64,000 nucleotides of DNA, taken from Panorpa germanica (Eukaryota > Arthropoda > Insecta > Mecoptera > Panorpidae). Where the stretch lies: NCBI GenBank assembly GCA_963678705.1, contig OY783215.1:15915740-15979739 (forward strand), given 5' to 3'. Made by a program: the position numbers and the translations under genes. Under the pieces are notes generated by a model, which did not search any database, was not told the DNA's origin, and saw nothing but the letters and a program-made list of their open reading frames with translations. Below, one piece after another: positions 47,601-52,035 of the stretch (the first letter of the stretch is position 1; every line of letters starts with the position of its first letter).

Positions 47601-47657
47601 AAGATAGAGCAAAAACTTTTGGAAAATACAAATGGCGGACATATTGTAGAATCTTAA
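13592..47657 (+). CDS. SNF4Agamma: AMP-activated protein kinase gamma subunit, long isoform (nine exons joined)
   Basis: The regulatory gamma subunit of the AMPK heterotrimer, which binds AMP, ADP and ATP in its CBS repeats and sets kinase activity according to cell energy. The joined coding exons are 13592-14678, 19595-19731, 41749-41797, 45673-45810, 45950-46102, 46184-46362, 46458-46661, 46743-46889 and 46962-47657; total 2790 nt, 929 residues plus stop, with matching phases at every junction. Residues 1-408 are an insect-type extended N-terminus; about 440-735 hold four CBS motifs ([56 protein letters not shown]); the final 200 residues are an acidic Asn/Ser-rich tail. The core is unmistakable and resembles PRKAG2-type subunits of animals. 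Introns 1 (4.9 kb) and 2 (22 kb) are full of transposons. Confidence 0.9.
16850..17040 (-). repeat. Dispersed repeat G, copy 1
   Basis: The segment with GTACACTGTTGCCATCTATATCTAAC and neighbouring TTAAATAGCTCAATCGTGTGCAAA recurs in reverse orientation at about 36238-36424, in intron 2 of the same gene. Confidence 0.6.
17526..17932 (+). mobile_element. TIR family A, decayed copy
   Basis: Diverged but collinear with the copies at 12256 and 42806: GGCTTGTTGACGG start, ATTGGCGTTTTCAGTATTTAAATATC, then TTGAATTCCTTTAATAATTAAAGAGAC near the 3' end. The 3' terminus is interrupted where repeat D begins. Confidence 0.6.
17933..18071 (+). repeat. Repeat D, copy 1
   Basis: About 139 bp, starting GAGCATAGCATAGTTTTATA and ending CACAACGCGTTGTGCAGTCC. 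It is repeated in the same orientation at 19149-19284. The 12-base palindrome ACAACGCGTTGT lies near the end of both copies. Confidence 0.7.
18490..19028 (+). mobile_element. TIR family C, copy 1, with relic start codon
   Basis: Begins with GATTGGTGCGATATAC and ends near GTCGCTCGTATGTGTACGC. The same family lies inverted at 22575-23330 and in this orientation at 60720-61155. All share TTTAGTTGTGTTTGGTAAAT followed by ATTGAAAATGGTG, where in this copy the ATG (18768) opens [10 protein letters not shown] before the frame decays. That suggests a non-autonomous derivative that keeps the 5' part of a protein gene. Confidence 0.65.
19149..19284 (+). repeat. Repeat D, copy 2
   Basis: Direct copy of 17933-18071, 1.2 kb away, retaining ACAACGCGTTGT near its end. 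Confidence 0.7.
19595..19731 (+). CDS. SNF4Agamma: AMPK gamma exon B
   Basis: Codes for residues 363-408 in the frame set by the preceding exon (phase 1 in, phase 0 out). Acceptor TTTTCTTTTCAAG, donor GAGGG|GTAAGT at 19732. It carries two near-perfect PKA-type sites, [18 protein letters not shown], and ends in ILFRDSRG. Much more GC-rich than its surroundings. Confidence 0.85.
20265..20914 (-). mobile_element. Solo LTR of the BEL/Pao family
   Basis: A 650-bp sequence that is the reverse complement of the LTRs of the BEL/Pao element at 26387-33647, flanked by the 5-bp duplication ATAAT (20260-20264 and 20915-20919). No internal retrotransposon sequence remains, so this is a product of recombination between two LTRs. 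It differs at many positions from the complete element and has a private tandem duplication of GATCTATAGGCTGGC at about 20289-20318; it is therefore an older insertion. Confidence 0.88.
22575..23330 (-). mobile_element. TIR family C, copy 2 (inverted)
   Basis: Reverse-orientation relative of 18490-19028, ending ATGTCGCATGTTTATGTCGCACCAATCTG. It is longer because extra sequence of the same type (CGACTTCAACATGCGAC, GTCGCACTGGTGTGGACG) precedes it, suggesting a nested or tandem second end. On the minus strand the relic protein start reads VFKWTNEID and, after a shift, [16 protein letters not shown] before a stop. Confidence 0.6.
24094..24200 (-). repeat. SINE-like family I fragment
   Basis: The reverse complement matches the start of the copies near 34170 and 55050: ATTTAACGTCGGCCTATTTCCGATGCT and ACGACCTCCTACTATATTGG. 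Confidence 0.5.
25600..25750. repeat. Dispersed repeat H, copy 1
   Basis: CCCCGTGCCCCCAAATAAAA ... GCCGGGCCCCCAATTA recurs in the same order at about 62765-62887. Confidence 0.55.
26382..26386 (+). repeat. BEL/Pao target site duplication, left
   Basis: CTCAT, repeated at 33648-33652. Confidence 0.85.
26387..27045 (+). repeat. 5' LTR of the BEL/Pao element
   Basis: 659 bp, TG...CA ends. Contains a possible TATA element (ACACATATATAC, about 26510) and a polyadenylation signal AATAAA at 26864-26869. Confidence 0.93.
27049..27066 (+). promoter_or_regulatory. Primer binding site (tRNA-Tyr type)
   Basis: TGGTCCTTCGAGCCGGAT starts three bases after the LTR. It is complementary to the 3' end of insect tRNA-Tyr (…ATCCGGCTCGAAGGA plus CCA) as I remember that tRNA; the 18-base match would prime minus-strand synthesis. 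Confidence 0.75.
27452..27739 (+). other. Repeated stem-loops in the BEL/Pao leader
   Basis: Three imperfect tandem units, each with CAGTCATTTAACG...CTATGACTG able to pair as AGTCAT/ATGACT: 27452-27484, 27545-27576 and 27632-27666. The closing pair is C:G in units 1 and 3 but T:A in unit 2. The first two are followed by a second hairpin, GTGTTATTTGGACAC, and the third by TGTGTTATCGAACACA (27724-27739), a 6-bp stem with a 4-base loop. Position between primer site and Gag suggests a packaging, dimerisation or translation role; the role is inferred. Confidence 0.65.
27870..32945 (+). CDS. BEL/Pao Gag-Pol polyprotein
   Basis: A single 1691-residue frame. Residues 1-300 are Gag-like with a coiled N-terminus and the DUF1759-type region ([20 protein letters not shown]). 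Zinc knuckles follow from Cys 324 ([27 protein letters not shown]). The aspartic protease has DNGS at 441-444, as in the BEL/Pao A17 type. Reverse transcriptase about 690-880, with [10 protein letters not shown] and YVDD at 842-845. RNase H begins near Asp 1020 ([14 protein letters not shown]). Integrase has the zinc-binding H..H..CVTC motif, then Asp 1395 (VDYAGP), Asp 1461 (SDNGTNF) and Glu 1512 (GGLWESN). The C-terminus (about 1600-1691) resembles the DUF5641 region. No stop or frameshift is present. ATG 27870 is the first Met of the frame; translation of Gag and Pol as one frame is normal for this family. Confidence 0.94.
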   Translation: MSLKTLNTKIHQIKLSLKQCSQAIENIDITDSSTYDVEEIKICYKQWQPLMSSINKIHTQMRELTEDQAEIDRIDSENNDFYTQYSNIGKIINKIISVSESLAIQTVATPDIKPSVFSDEDMHLSSINVPTFSGNIEQWDEFKATFESLVHNQVKYSNFKKLHILRRSLKDEAFDTIASVQLDPNNYQLCWDLLVTAYDNKRKMISHHLNSFLKIPAITSESSNKLRATAALIRKHVKALENIIPEENRWNHIVSILISKKLDSETKKHWLASDISKTDYQEIDTMLSFILERAHELDEHNCDSNVTHKSRPHKSLLVSQRDKCLFCNKDHSIRHCNNFLKLNIRARINEIRRRQQCLNCLSKGHTINSCTSKYSCITCNKKHHSLLHIETEDSDTSVPTASTSNALTAHVNQTNQVILSTALVSILDKDGKPIIARALLDNGSQTSFITNRLIRKLNIPTKQSHVVISGIGNSETKINKQVKIALHSANTNYKTFVNCLIIDKITDNIPHTTLDINNLSIPSNIKLADPSFNKPQSVDLLLGADIFWKLLRVGNTKLFNNRLNLQRTSLGWIVTNYKVKTNNNNAHCYHASLQTQMSKFWEIESVKECSSLTVEEQACQEHFNKTTTRDSDGRFVVTLPLKLPASMLGDSKTAATKRFLSLERKFANNEQYKSMYSAFIHEYMQLGHMSLNPNQTSSEPSYFLPHHGIIKLSSTTSKLRVVFDGSMSSSTNTSLNSLQANGPTIQNDLFTILTKFRQYEYVVVADIAMMYRQILVHPSQRNLQQILWRDSPDDKLQSYQLNTVTYGTLSAAYLAIRSLTQLGYDNTTAHPNAANTIINDFYVDDMLTGSNDLAELKQRCNKIIEILSSAGFNLRKWISNDPAVLVDLDNTTNDKHFYIEHGDIEHFKTLGVKWNSETDCFKYSIAHFDPPAKLTKRNILSFIAKIFDPLGLLSPCVIPFKLMIQQLWLANLHWDDEVPEHLANIWTALIKQLPSLNNVSIPRKSLISNFETIEIHGFCDASERAYGACIYFKSTNNENISKTTLLHSKSKVSPLKSLTIPCLELCAALLLSRMTKKLLSIISVPVNRIILWSDSVIVLSWLKCIPNTLKTFVANRISEIQTDMNSITQWRHVRTEYNPADLISRGILASNIIDYNFWWQGPDWLSQSESSWPESNCTVKCLPETKSIILSNHSITKSNPIFDTFSSLRTLNRVTAYCLRFIHNCRNKQNKANGILTVTELQDSMQLLVKLAQKEHFASELKALKCNVPLANKSTLLCLNPFLDDNDIIRVGGRLKYSNFEFHRRHPIVLHNKHKLTTLIMEKEHLRLFHPGPQKLLFSIRDQYWPIKGISLAKNIVHRCVTCFRQKPRFPSPKMGSLPFARVSLDFPFKDTGVDYAGPIMVRNKYGRGSKLLKSYICLFICFATKAIHLELVTELTTQCFLAALNRFISRRGKPNIIYSDNGTNFVGASRALGKFLSDGNNAKTIETVASDLTITWKFIPPYSPSWGGLWESNIKSTKAHLKRVIQNNHFTFEDTYTLLTQIEAILNSRPLYPASNDPNDLVPITPGHLLIGRQFTSIAPAEDAPINLSRMQRFAQLQDCIQNFWKRWSNDYLGHCNQLSKWKTSTGVVPQPGSLVLIKEPNLPPSHWMLGRIVKVSVSDDLTARLATIKTIKGELKRLVRHLAPLPIEH
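32981..32988 (+). promoter_or_regulatory. Polypurine tract
   Basis: CGGGAGAA directly before the 3' LTR, the usual place of the plus-strand primer. Confidence 0.6.
32989..33647 (+). repeat. 3' LTR of the BEL/Pao element
   Basis: 659 bp, identical by eye to 26387-27045; AATAAA at 33466-33471. Followed by the target duplication CTCAT (33648-33652). Confidence 0.93.
33835..34139 (+). mobile_element. Harbinger-like MITE, copy 2 (3' truncated)
   Basis: Starts GGCCGTCTGCACACGGGTCGACTG after TTA (33832-33834) and matches the other copies up to CTCACTCGTATACTC, where the match stops; the right terminus is missing. Contains a short ATGT microsatellite (about 33983-33999) whose length differs between copies. 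Confidence 0.78.
34165..34440 (+). repeat. SINE-like family I, copy
   Basis: Diverged relative of 55040-55290: TTTATCGTCG.. TATTTGCGATGCTGTGTCCTA, then CAGTTTTTATGGTGTCCTAGCC, then GAGATCCAACTTGAAGACCCAGTAATC. Joined directly to the truncated end of the MITE copy. Confidence 0.5.
36238..36424 (+). repeat. Dispersed repeat G, copy 2
   Basis: GTTAGATATAGATGGCAACA and CACACGATTGAGCTATTTAAAC match, in reverse, the copy at 16850-17040. Confidence 0.6.
37721..38151 (+). mobile_element. Harbinger-like MITE, copy 3
   Basis: 431 bp, termini GGCCATCTGCACACGAGTCG and CGACCCATGTGCGGACGGCT, with TTA on both sides (37718-37720 and 38152-38154). Full-length copy with a (ATGT) tract near 37878. Confidence 0.85.
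38172..38445. mobile_element. hAT-like foldback MITE
   Basis: 274 bp, ends CATAGAGATATAAGAATAGA and the matching inverted CTCTATTCTTATACCTCTATG. It is flanked by the 8-bp duplication ATTGCATA (38164-38171 and 38446-38453), the length typical of hAT elements. Pairing continues inwards (GAGAGATAGCTGCC with GGCAGTTATCTCTC; AAGTGTCCTATTTG with CACATAGGACTTT), so almost the whole element folds into one hairpin. No coding capacity. Confidence 0.85.
38476..38596. repeat. Short inverted-repeat element
   Basis: CATATGTATGTAGATCAAAAG at the left and CTTTGATCTACATACGTATG at the right form 19-20-bp inverted ends of a 121-bp unit. No target duplication was recognised. Confidence 0.55.
38724..38957. mobile_element. 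Foldback element
   Basis: Inverted ends GGCCGATTTTGTAACT and TTACAAAATAGGCC; pairing continues through CTGACGTCTGTTACTTCTGACGATTTTTCAAA and its near complement at about 38898-38940. The 90-bp centre is unpaired. A clear target duplication was not seen. Confidence 0.65.
40496..40609 (+). CDS. SNF4Agamma: Candidate alternative first exon of AMPK gamma (isoform 2)
   Basis: ATG 40496 opens a 38-codon frame, [20 protein letters not shown]..., GC-richer than its flanks and 1.1 kb before exon C. Two donors are possible. GTCAGT at 40610 leaves phase 0 and joins exon C in frame (…[14 protein letters not shown]), giving 559 residues. The better consensus GTGAGA at 40614 leaves phase 1 and would join exon D at 45673 in frame, skipping exon C. 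Upstream at 40300-40495 is a stretch that could be its 5' UTR. Alternative N-termini are known for gamma subunits in animals; that this exon is one is an inference from phase, composition and position. Confidence 0.55.
41749..41797 (+). CDS. SNF4Agamma: AMPK gamma exon C
   Basis: Small exon, phase 0 in and phase 1 out, coding [16 protein letters not shown], a segment conserved in insect gamma subunits just before the CBS core. Acceptor TTTTTTTTTCAG, donor TTTAG|GTGAGT at 41798. Confidence 0.85.
42806..43440 (+). mobile_element. TIR family A, copy 2
   Basis: 635 bp, inverted ends GGGCGTGTGTCCT and AGGACACAAGCCC, extended to AATGGGC/GCCCATT. Highly similar to 12256-12937 but lacks an internal stretch (about 12680-12750 of copy 1). 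No open frame. Confidence 0.78.
44318..44346 (+). repeat. tRNA-like B-box fragment
   Basis: GATACGGGTTCGATTCCCGAA has the T-arm/B-box form of a tRNA, but no A-box or cloverleaf is found just upstream, so it is probably the remnant of a SINE or tRNA pseudogene. Confidence 0.35.
45401..45569 (+). CDS. SNF4Agamma: Candidate alternative first exon of AMPK gamma (isoform 3)
   Basis: An open frame of 56 codons from ATG 45401 ([18 protein letters not shown]..., ending [10 protein letters not shown]). With the donor CAAG|GTTACG at 45570 it leaves one base, which is exactly the phase needed by exon D 100 bp downstream, giving 561 residues and joining to [12 protein letters not shown]. The region is clearly more GC-rich and codon-like than the surrounding intron. 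The donor is weak (GTTACG), and an upstream out-of-frame ATG lies at 45375. It could alternatively be retained or spliced differently; the product segment has no domain that I recognise. Confidence 0.5.
45673..45810 (+). CDS. SNF4Agamma: AMPK gamma exon D (CBS1 start)
   Basis: Residues 425-470 of the long form: [20 protein letters not shown], then the first CBS motif with [21 protein letters not shown]. Acceptor TTTCTTTCAG, donor AACG|GTTAGT; phase 1 on both sides. All proposed isoforms share this exon. Confidence 0.93.
45950..46102 (+). CDS. SNF4Agamma: AMPK gamma exon E (CBS1 end)
   Basis: Codes for [20 protein letters not shown]...HKLDTWR, the second half of CBS1 and the linker. Acceptor AAACCAG, donor GGA|GTATGT at 46103; phase 1 on both sides. 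Confidence 0.93.
46184..46362 (+). CDS. SNF4Agamma: AMPK gamma exon F (CBS2)
   Basis: Codes for [20 protein letters not shown]...[11 protein letters not shown]...[15 protein letters not shown]. It includes HRLPV, whose Arg-Leu region belongs to the nucleotide-binding CBS2. Acceptor TTCTTGCAG, donor TAT|GTAAGT; phase 0 out. Confidence 0.93.
46458..46661 (+). CDS. SNF4Agamma: AMPK gamma exon G (CBS3)
   Basis: Codes for [20 protein letters not shown]...[23 protein letters not shown]3 with its RVSALP nucleotide-contact motif. Acceptor TTAAATAG (weak polypyrimidine tract), donor ATT|GTAAGT. The residue after VDI is Phe where Tyr is usual in relatives. Confidence 0.92.
46743..46889 (+). CDS. SNF4Agamma: AMPK gamma exon H (CBS3-CBS4)
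   Basis: Codes for [20 protein letters not shown]...[15 protein letters not shown]. Acceptor TTATTTCAG, donor GAG|GTAAGT; phase 0 on both sides. Confidence 0.93.
46962..47657 (+). CDS. SNF4Agamma: AMPK gamma last exon I (CBS4 and acidic tail)
   Basis: Begins [20 protein letters not shown], completing CBS4 and ending the conserved core at LVLRPSGEG. Then about 200 residues rich in Asp, Glu, Asn and Ser follow without a break up to TAA 47655-47657. Typical gamma-1 subunits stop within 10-20 residues after CBS4, so this tail is an extension. Acceptor CCTTTTAG. The tail is AT-rich, like its surroundings, but the frame is open for all 696 nt. Confidence 0.9.
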   Translation, partial: VHRLVVVDESEKVIGIISLSDILLYLVLRPSGEGGTTSEDGASVRAADPLLDKDNENNTDEEKVKTDEVIEATSTENVWSIDNDKLEIEQNVSTDIIDNDKEETNTLENKSIHSVNGISSQHDENTEDNGRLENEINEMNNEDINKLNSDNICSMADHLQKQISSKDSDSNISNSNENSILGYSALNSGESFSSDEHETLNIETEHDTVPKSCKIEQKLLENTNGGHIVES

Positions 47658-50600
47658 AAAATTAAACTAGTATGTTATTCAAATTATAATATGTATAATC
47701 CTAAGAAGTTATATTAAATACCAAAGGCTTTGCCGTGCTTAAAACAACGATGGTCCTAAAACTTATATTGCAAAACTTTTTAAATATGTACATATATATG
47801 CAAGAAAAGGGTCTTTTTAATGTTACATTTGTTAATTATAAATGACTTAATTGTGCCTAAAACGATTGTTCGACATTAACAGTGTCTGATTGTTACTATA
47901 AGAATCAATAATTTGATAAAATATTTTATATCCTTATTTAAGCACAGTTAAGTGTATTGTTGAGAGTTCAAATTGTTGGTGCATTCCACTCAAAGAAAAT
48001 AAATAATCAACTCAACGAATTTATCGGAGGTCTTAATTTTGTAAAATTAATTTGAACCAATTGTATTCTAAATCCATAAATTAAGAAAGGCCCTTTCAAG
48101 TAACTTCTTTAATATTTTACAATAATAATTAACAATGCACCAATAAAATTTAACTTAATATTTTTCAATTGATTATTTAATTAAAGCGATGCATTTTTTA
48201 AATAAACATTTAGTAGTTTGGAGATATATCGGTTGTGATAATTTGTTTTTCGTAAATATTTTTTATTGTTAAATATTTTTTTTAAGAAATATATATATTA
48301 TATATTTATTTATATTTTTCTTTGGTTACAAATATGTACAAATTAGTAATACTTTTTATAATATTAATGCAAAATTCCAGTGCTTTATATTTTCACCAAA
48401 GTAAATAATAAGGTAGTCTACAATCTATATATTCAAATGTTTATTTTTTAATTCATCGCTAAAAAGTACTAGTCTGAGACAGTGCAGTGACGTTCATTAT
48501 AGCATCATGTATCAACGATCAACAGAAGAACAAATTGTGAATGGAACATGTTTTAAATATTAAAAATTGAACCAAAACCAAAACCGGAGCCAGGTTACGT
48601 AATCTTGGTATTTCATATAAAAATGTAGATTTTTTTTATCGAAATACATTTGCAGATAATGAACTTGGCTGTGCTAGCTTGCTCATAATATATATACGAA
48701 AAATAATAAATACAAGTAAATTAGATGATTACTTGTTAGTTATTACAAAAAAATATAAATTTAGTGATTTTAGAGGTTTAAGATTATAGGTAGTGTTAAA
48801 TATCGGCGGCATGTGATAATATACGCCAATAATATATTATCAAGTAAACAACGGTGCCATTTTGTTTGTAATATAAAATATTATTTGTAAACAAAATGAC
48901 CAGTTTACTCAAATTCTATGATTCGAGAAATGACAGTAAGAAGCAAGTGGAGTGTATTTACTGTCCTTAAATTGTTTTTGGTATAAAATAATGAGTAATG
49001 TATTCAGTAAGAGAAATATAGTATAATTGGAAATAGGTTTTTATATGAGAAAAGTCGAGTATTTTATGTACATTGCTTTATAATGATCTTGTTAATAATT
49101 ACATTGGTAAATACAAGGTAACTAGCATGTTGTAAGAAATTTCTTATTGCTATAAGAATAATATAAAATAAACTAAGTTAATAATAATGAATAATTAAAC
49201 AATTTCTTGTTGTTTTATGTCTTATCTCTTACTGATTGTTAATCTTTTTTTTATATCAATTAAAATTCAATTGAAACACTTAGATAGATGTTAAAAATAT
49301 ATTCAATAAAACTTAATCAAATATCTATTAATTCAAGTTTGTATTAATTTAAAACATTGATTAAAATTCATATGAATTTGAAAAGTTGATTTTTTAGATT
49401 AGCTTTATAAGCTATTTAAAAATTGTGTATCTATTATTCAATAAAAGCTAACTTATATGTTACTATTTTATCAAAAAATGTGTAATGGTAAAATTACCGC
49501 CAGGATGGTAATCTAAATGTGAAAGGGTATGGTAGAAATGTTAGTATTATTTAATGAAATAATGGATATTTGATAACAATTTATATTTGTGCATATTTAT
49601 GCAAAGGATAATAACAATAATAACTAAACCAGTGAAAAGATTGTACAAATTCAATCAAGCAAGTGTTAAGAAACTAATGGATTAATAGTTTATTATGGTA
49701 TTCTAATAATTTATTTATTACTTAATTTAATTGTTATAATTCATTTATTGTAATAAATACATCCATTACGATAATAATTAGCTTATTTTTAAGTACAAAG
49801 CTAATGTTATTTTTGTAGCTTTTTGAAGAAAAAGAAAACAATACATTTCAGAAAACGAAGTGCAAGATATTCAACTATAAATAAATATTTATCAAGAAGT
49901 AATGAGTTTTTACTTATAACGTAGTTTATTTATAATGTAATAATATTGCTTATAAGATATAGGTTAATTTATAATAACAGTTTTAATGGAAACTAATGTT
50001 GAATGATCAAAGTTGCATTGACGAGTGTTTAATTTAAAACCTATGTCATATAATCTCACAAAGATTTTGAGCAGTTGTAATTCTAAAATATAAAATACAA
50101 ATGATAATTTTGTTTTTTTTTTACAATCATCCAATTCATGCTCAACGCAATGGAACTCAACGATTTTGGTATGAGAACAATGTCACTTCCTTGCATCTAC
50201 TATTTTTCTACTCTTCTACGATTTTATCTTTGTGGATAGTTGTGATTCTGATGACATGTTGAAAAATACTGGTGTTATGCTGAATGTATTTCTATCGTCT
50301 TCAGAGGAAATTCATATGGTAAGGACATAACATTTTAAGGTACAAATATAAAAATAAGAGAATAATTGAAATTGATATATTTGGTAAAAAGTATGTACAC
50401 ATTCACAATGAGAAAATTAGTAAAATACATTTAATTTATTACATAGACAAAATAAGTTAATGCATATCCCATCTTTTTTTTTTTAGAAATTTACCTCTTT
50501 TGAGTAAATACTTTTAACATCTTTGGAATAATTTTGTTTATAACTTGATATCTTAGAATCACAATTGAAATTTATCTAATATTTAAATGTTATTTGGAAA

Positions 50601-51196
50601 ACGAGGTATTACAACCCGAAATAATTCTCCATAATATTAATAATTTGTACTTAATATCCTTTGTCTTATATTTTAAACGATATAAAATTATCAATATTAT
50701 GGTGCATTGCTGTTATTGGAAGTTACTTTTTTTACAAGCTATTACCTTATTTTTTAACAATTTCAGAAAATTGTAAATAACTAAGAAATAAGCCCCTGGG
50801 ACCCTTTTTGTTCATAATATATAATTTGTTTCAATAAGTACGCTAAATACATAAATATCTATTTAAATAAATATTCTTAAAATAATTGACTTAACTTAAA
50901 ATTAACTTAAATATAATTCAACCAGTCAAAAAAAAACAGTCTTGAGTTGAAGTGAGAACTGAAAATGAAGGACAACATGACGATAGACATTATTGTTATG
51001 CATATATCCAAATACATAATTAAAATCTAATCAGATTCTTTGTAGGTTTTATCAGGTTAATTTAACAACACAGAAAAAAATAACTTTGCCCTCCATCAAA
51101 TCCTTTATCTTTTATGAGGTCTAAATAGAGTTACTTGTTCTCCACTATAATTAAAAATAACGTAAAATAAGCGTTTGTTAAGTATAATCATCAATT
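47658..51196. other. 3' UTR and intergenic region
   Basis: Polyadenylation signals AATAAA at 47999-48004 and further copies downstream (CACCAATAAAATT at about 48141) may end the AMPK gamma mRNA. The rest up to the small minus-strand gene is AT-rich; no gene or repeat is supported. Confidence 0.5.
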
Positions 51197-51548
51197 TTAT
51201 GAACAGCAAGTATAGCAATGCTCATGATGCATATGAGACGAGGTGTATGCTCCATTGGTGTCGTTAGAATCCCGAGTTGGGACCATTGTCCCGGGTGTCC
51301 CTTCTTTTGGATGTATAGGAAAGCAACACCATAGAATAAAAGCAACAAATGCTACAAGCGTACCAATCAGTAGAATGAAGTCTTCAATTGTCTAAAATAG
51401 CATTCAGAATTATTAGATGTCTTAACTGTGAATTGACATATTGATATTACAAATATAACAAGACAACATAAAATAATTGGCTTCTTACCGGTTCCTCTCC
51501 CAGAAGTACATGGTTTATTAAATATGCAAAATCGTCCAAAGGAGTCAT
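51197..51548 (-). CDS. Small single-pass membrane protein, two exons (unrecognised)
   Basis: Exon 1 is 51489-51548 (20 codons, from ATG at 51548, MTPLDDFAYLINHVLLGEEP), exon 2 is 51197-51391 (64 codons plus TAA), with a 97-bp phase-0 intron: donor CCG|GTAAGA, acceptor GCTATTTTAG|ACA. The 84-residue product has an acidic N-terminus, one hydrophobic segment at about 24-43 (FILLIGTLVAFVAFILW), then WCCFPIHPKEGTPG, a polar stretch, and a His/Cys-rich end (HMHHEHCYTCCS). The many acidic residues before and basic residues after the segment favour N-out/C-in. I do not recognise the family. Clean splice sites, codon-like composition and the shared upstream region with the gene at 51951 support it; transcription is not shown. 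Confidence 0.65.
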
Positions 51549-51950
51549 TTTAGCGTTAATTATTTTAAAACTTGGGGTTATGTATAAATGTAATTCTAGA
51601 TTCCCACTAAAAAAAATCGAATTGTCATATAAAATTACATTAATTTATATGTATGCATGGTTATATTAATTTATATAACTTCAAAATTAACTCACTTTTC
51701 TTAAAAAGCATTATATTTTATCCTCTTTTTTGACATTTGGAAAGGCAGAACCGCAGATTAAAAAACTGTCAGTTCCGATAAAGCAAGCAGTAGCAAACTT
51801 CAATTCTGCCAACTGCTAAGAAATATTGTCAGTCACTCAATCCGATTTCTTCGGCCAGCCATAATCAGAAGTACCAAATAAATAATATAACGTTACCTTC
51901 AGTATTTAGATTTCAACTTTAGTAAAACACAGTAAAACAAAAATTGAAAA
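51549..51950. promoter_or_regulatory. Probable bidirectional promoter
   Basis: 402 bp separate two divergent start codons (51548 minus, 51951 plus). The central part (51740-51900) is GC-richer than its flanks. No TATA box or known factor site was recognised with confidence. Confidence 0.45.
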
Positions 51951-52035
51951 ATGGCGAAATTGTGTGTGACGGATGGTGTTTTAAGTGCTGTAATAATATT
52001 AATTTTAGGAATTTGTACATCTTCAGCTATTCCAG
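51951..52035 (+). CDS. First coding exon of a gene with signal-peptide-like start (partial)
   Basis: ATG 51951, preceded by AAAAA, opens MAKLCVTDGVLSAVIILIL and continues GICTSSAIP before a donor CCAG|GTAATT at 52036 (phase 1). A hydrophobic core followed by small residues (TSSA) fits a cleavable signal peptide or an N-terminal anchor. No following exon could be identified in the remaining 12 kb, so either the first intron is long or the exons are too short to see. The protein is not recognised. Confidence 0.5.
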
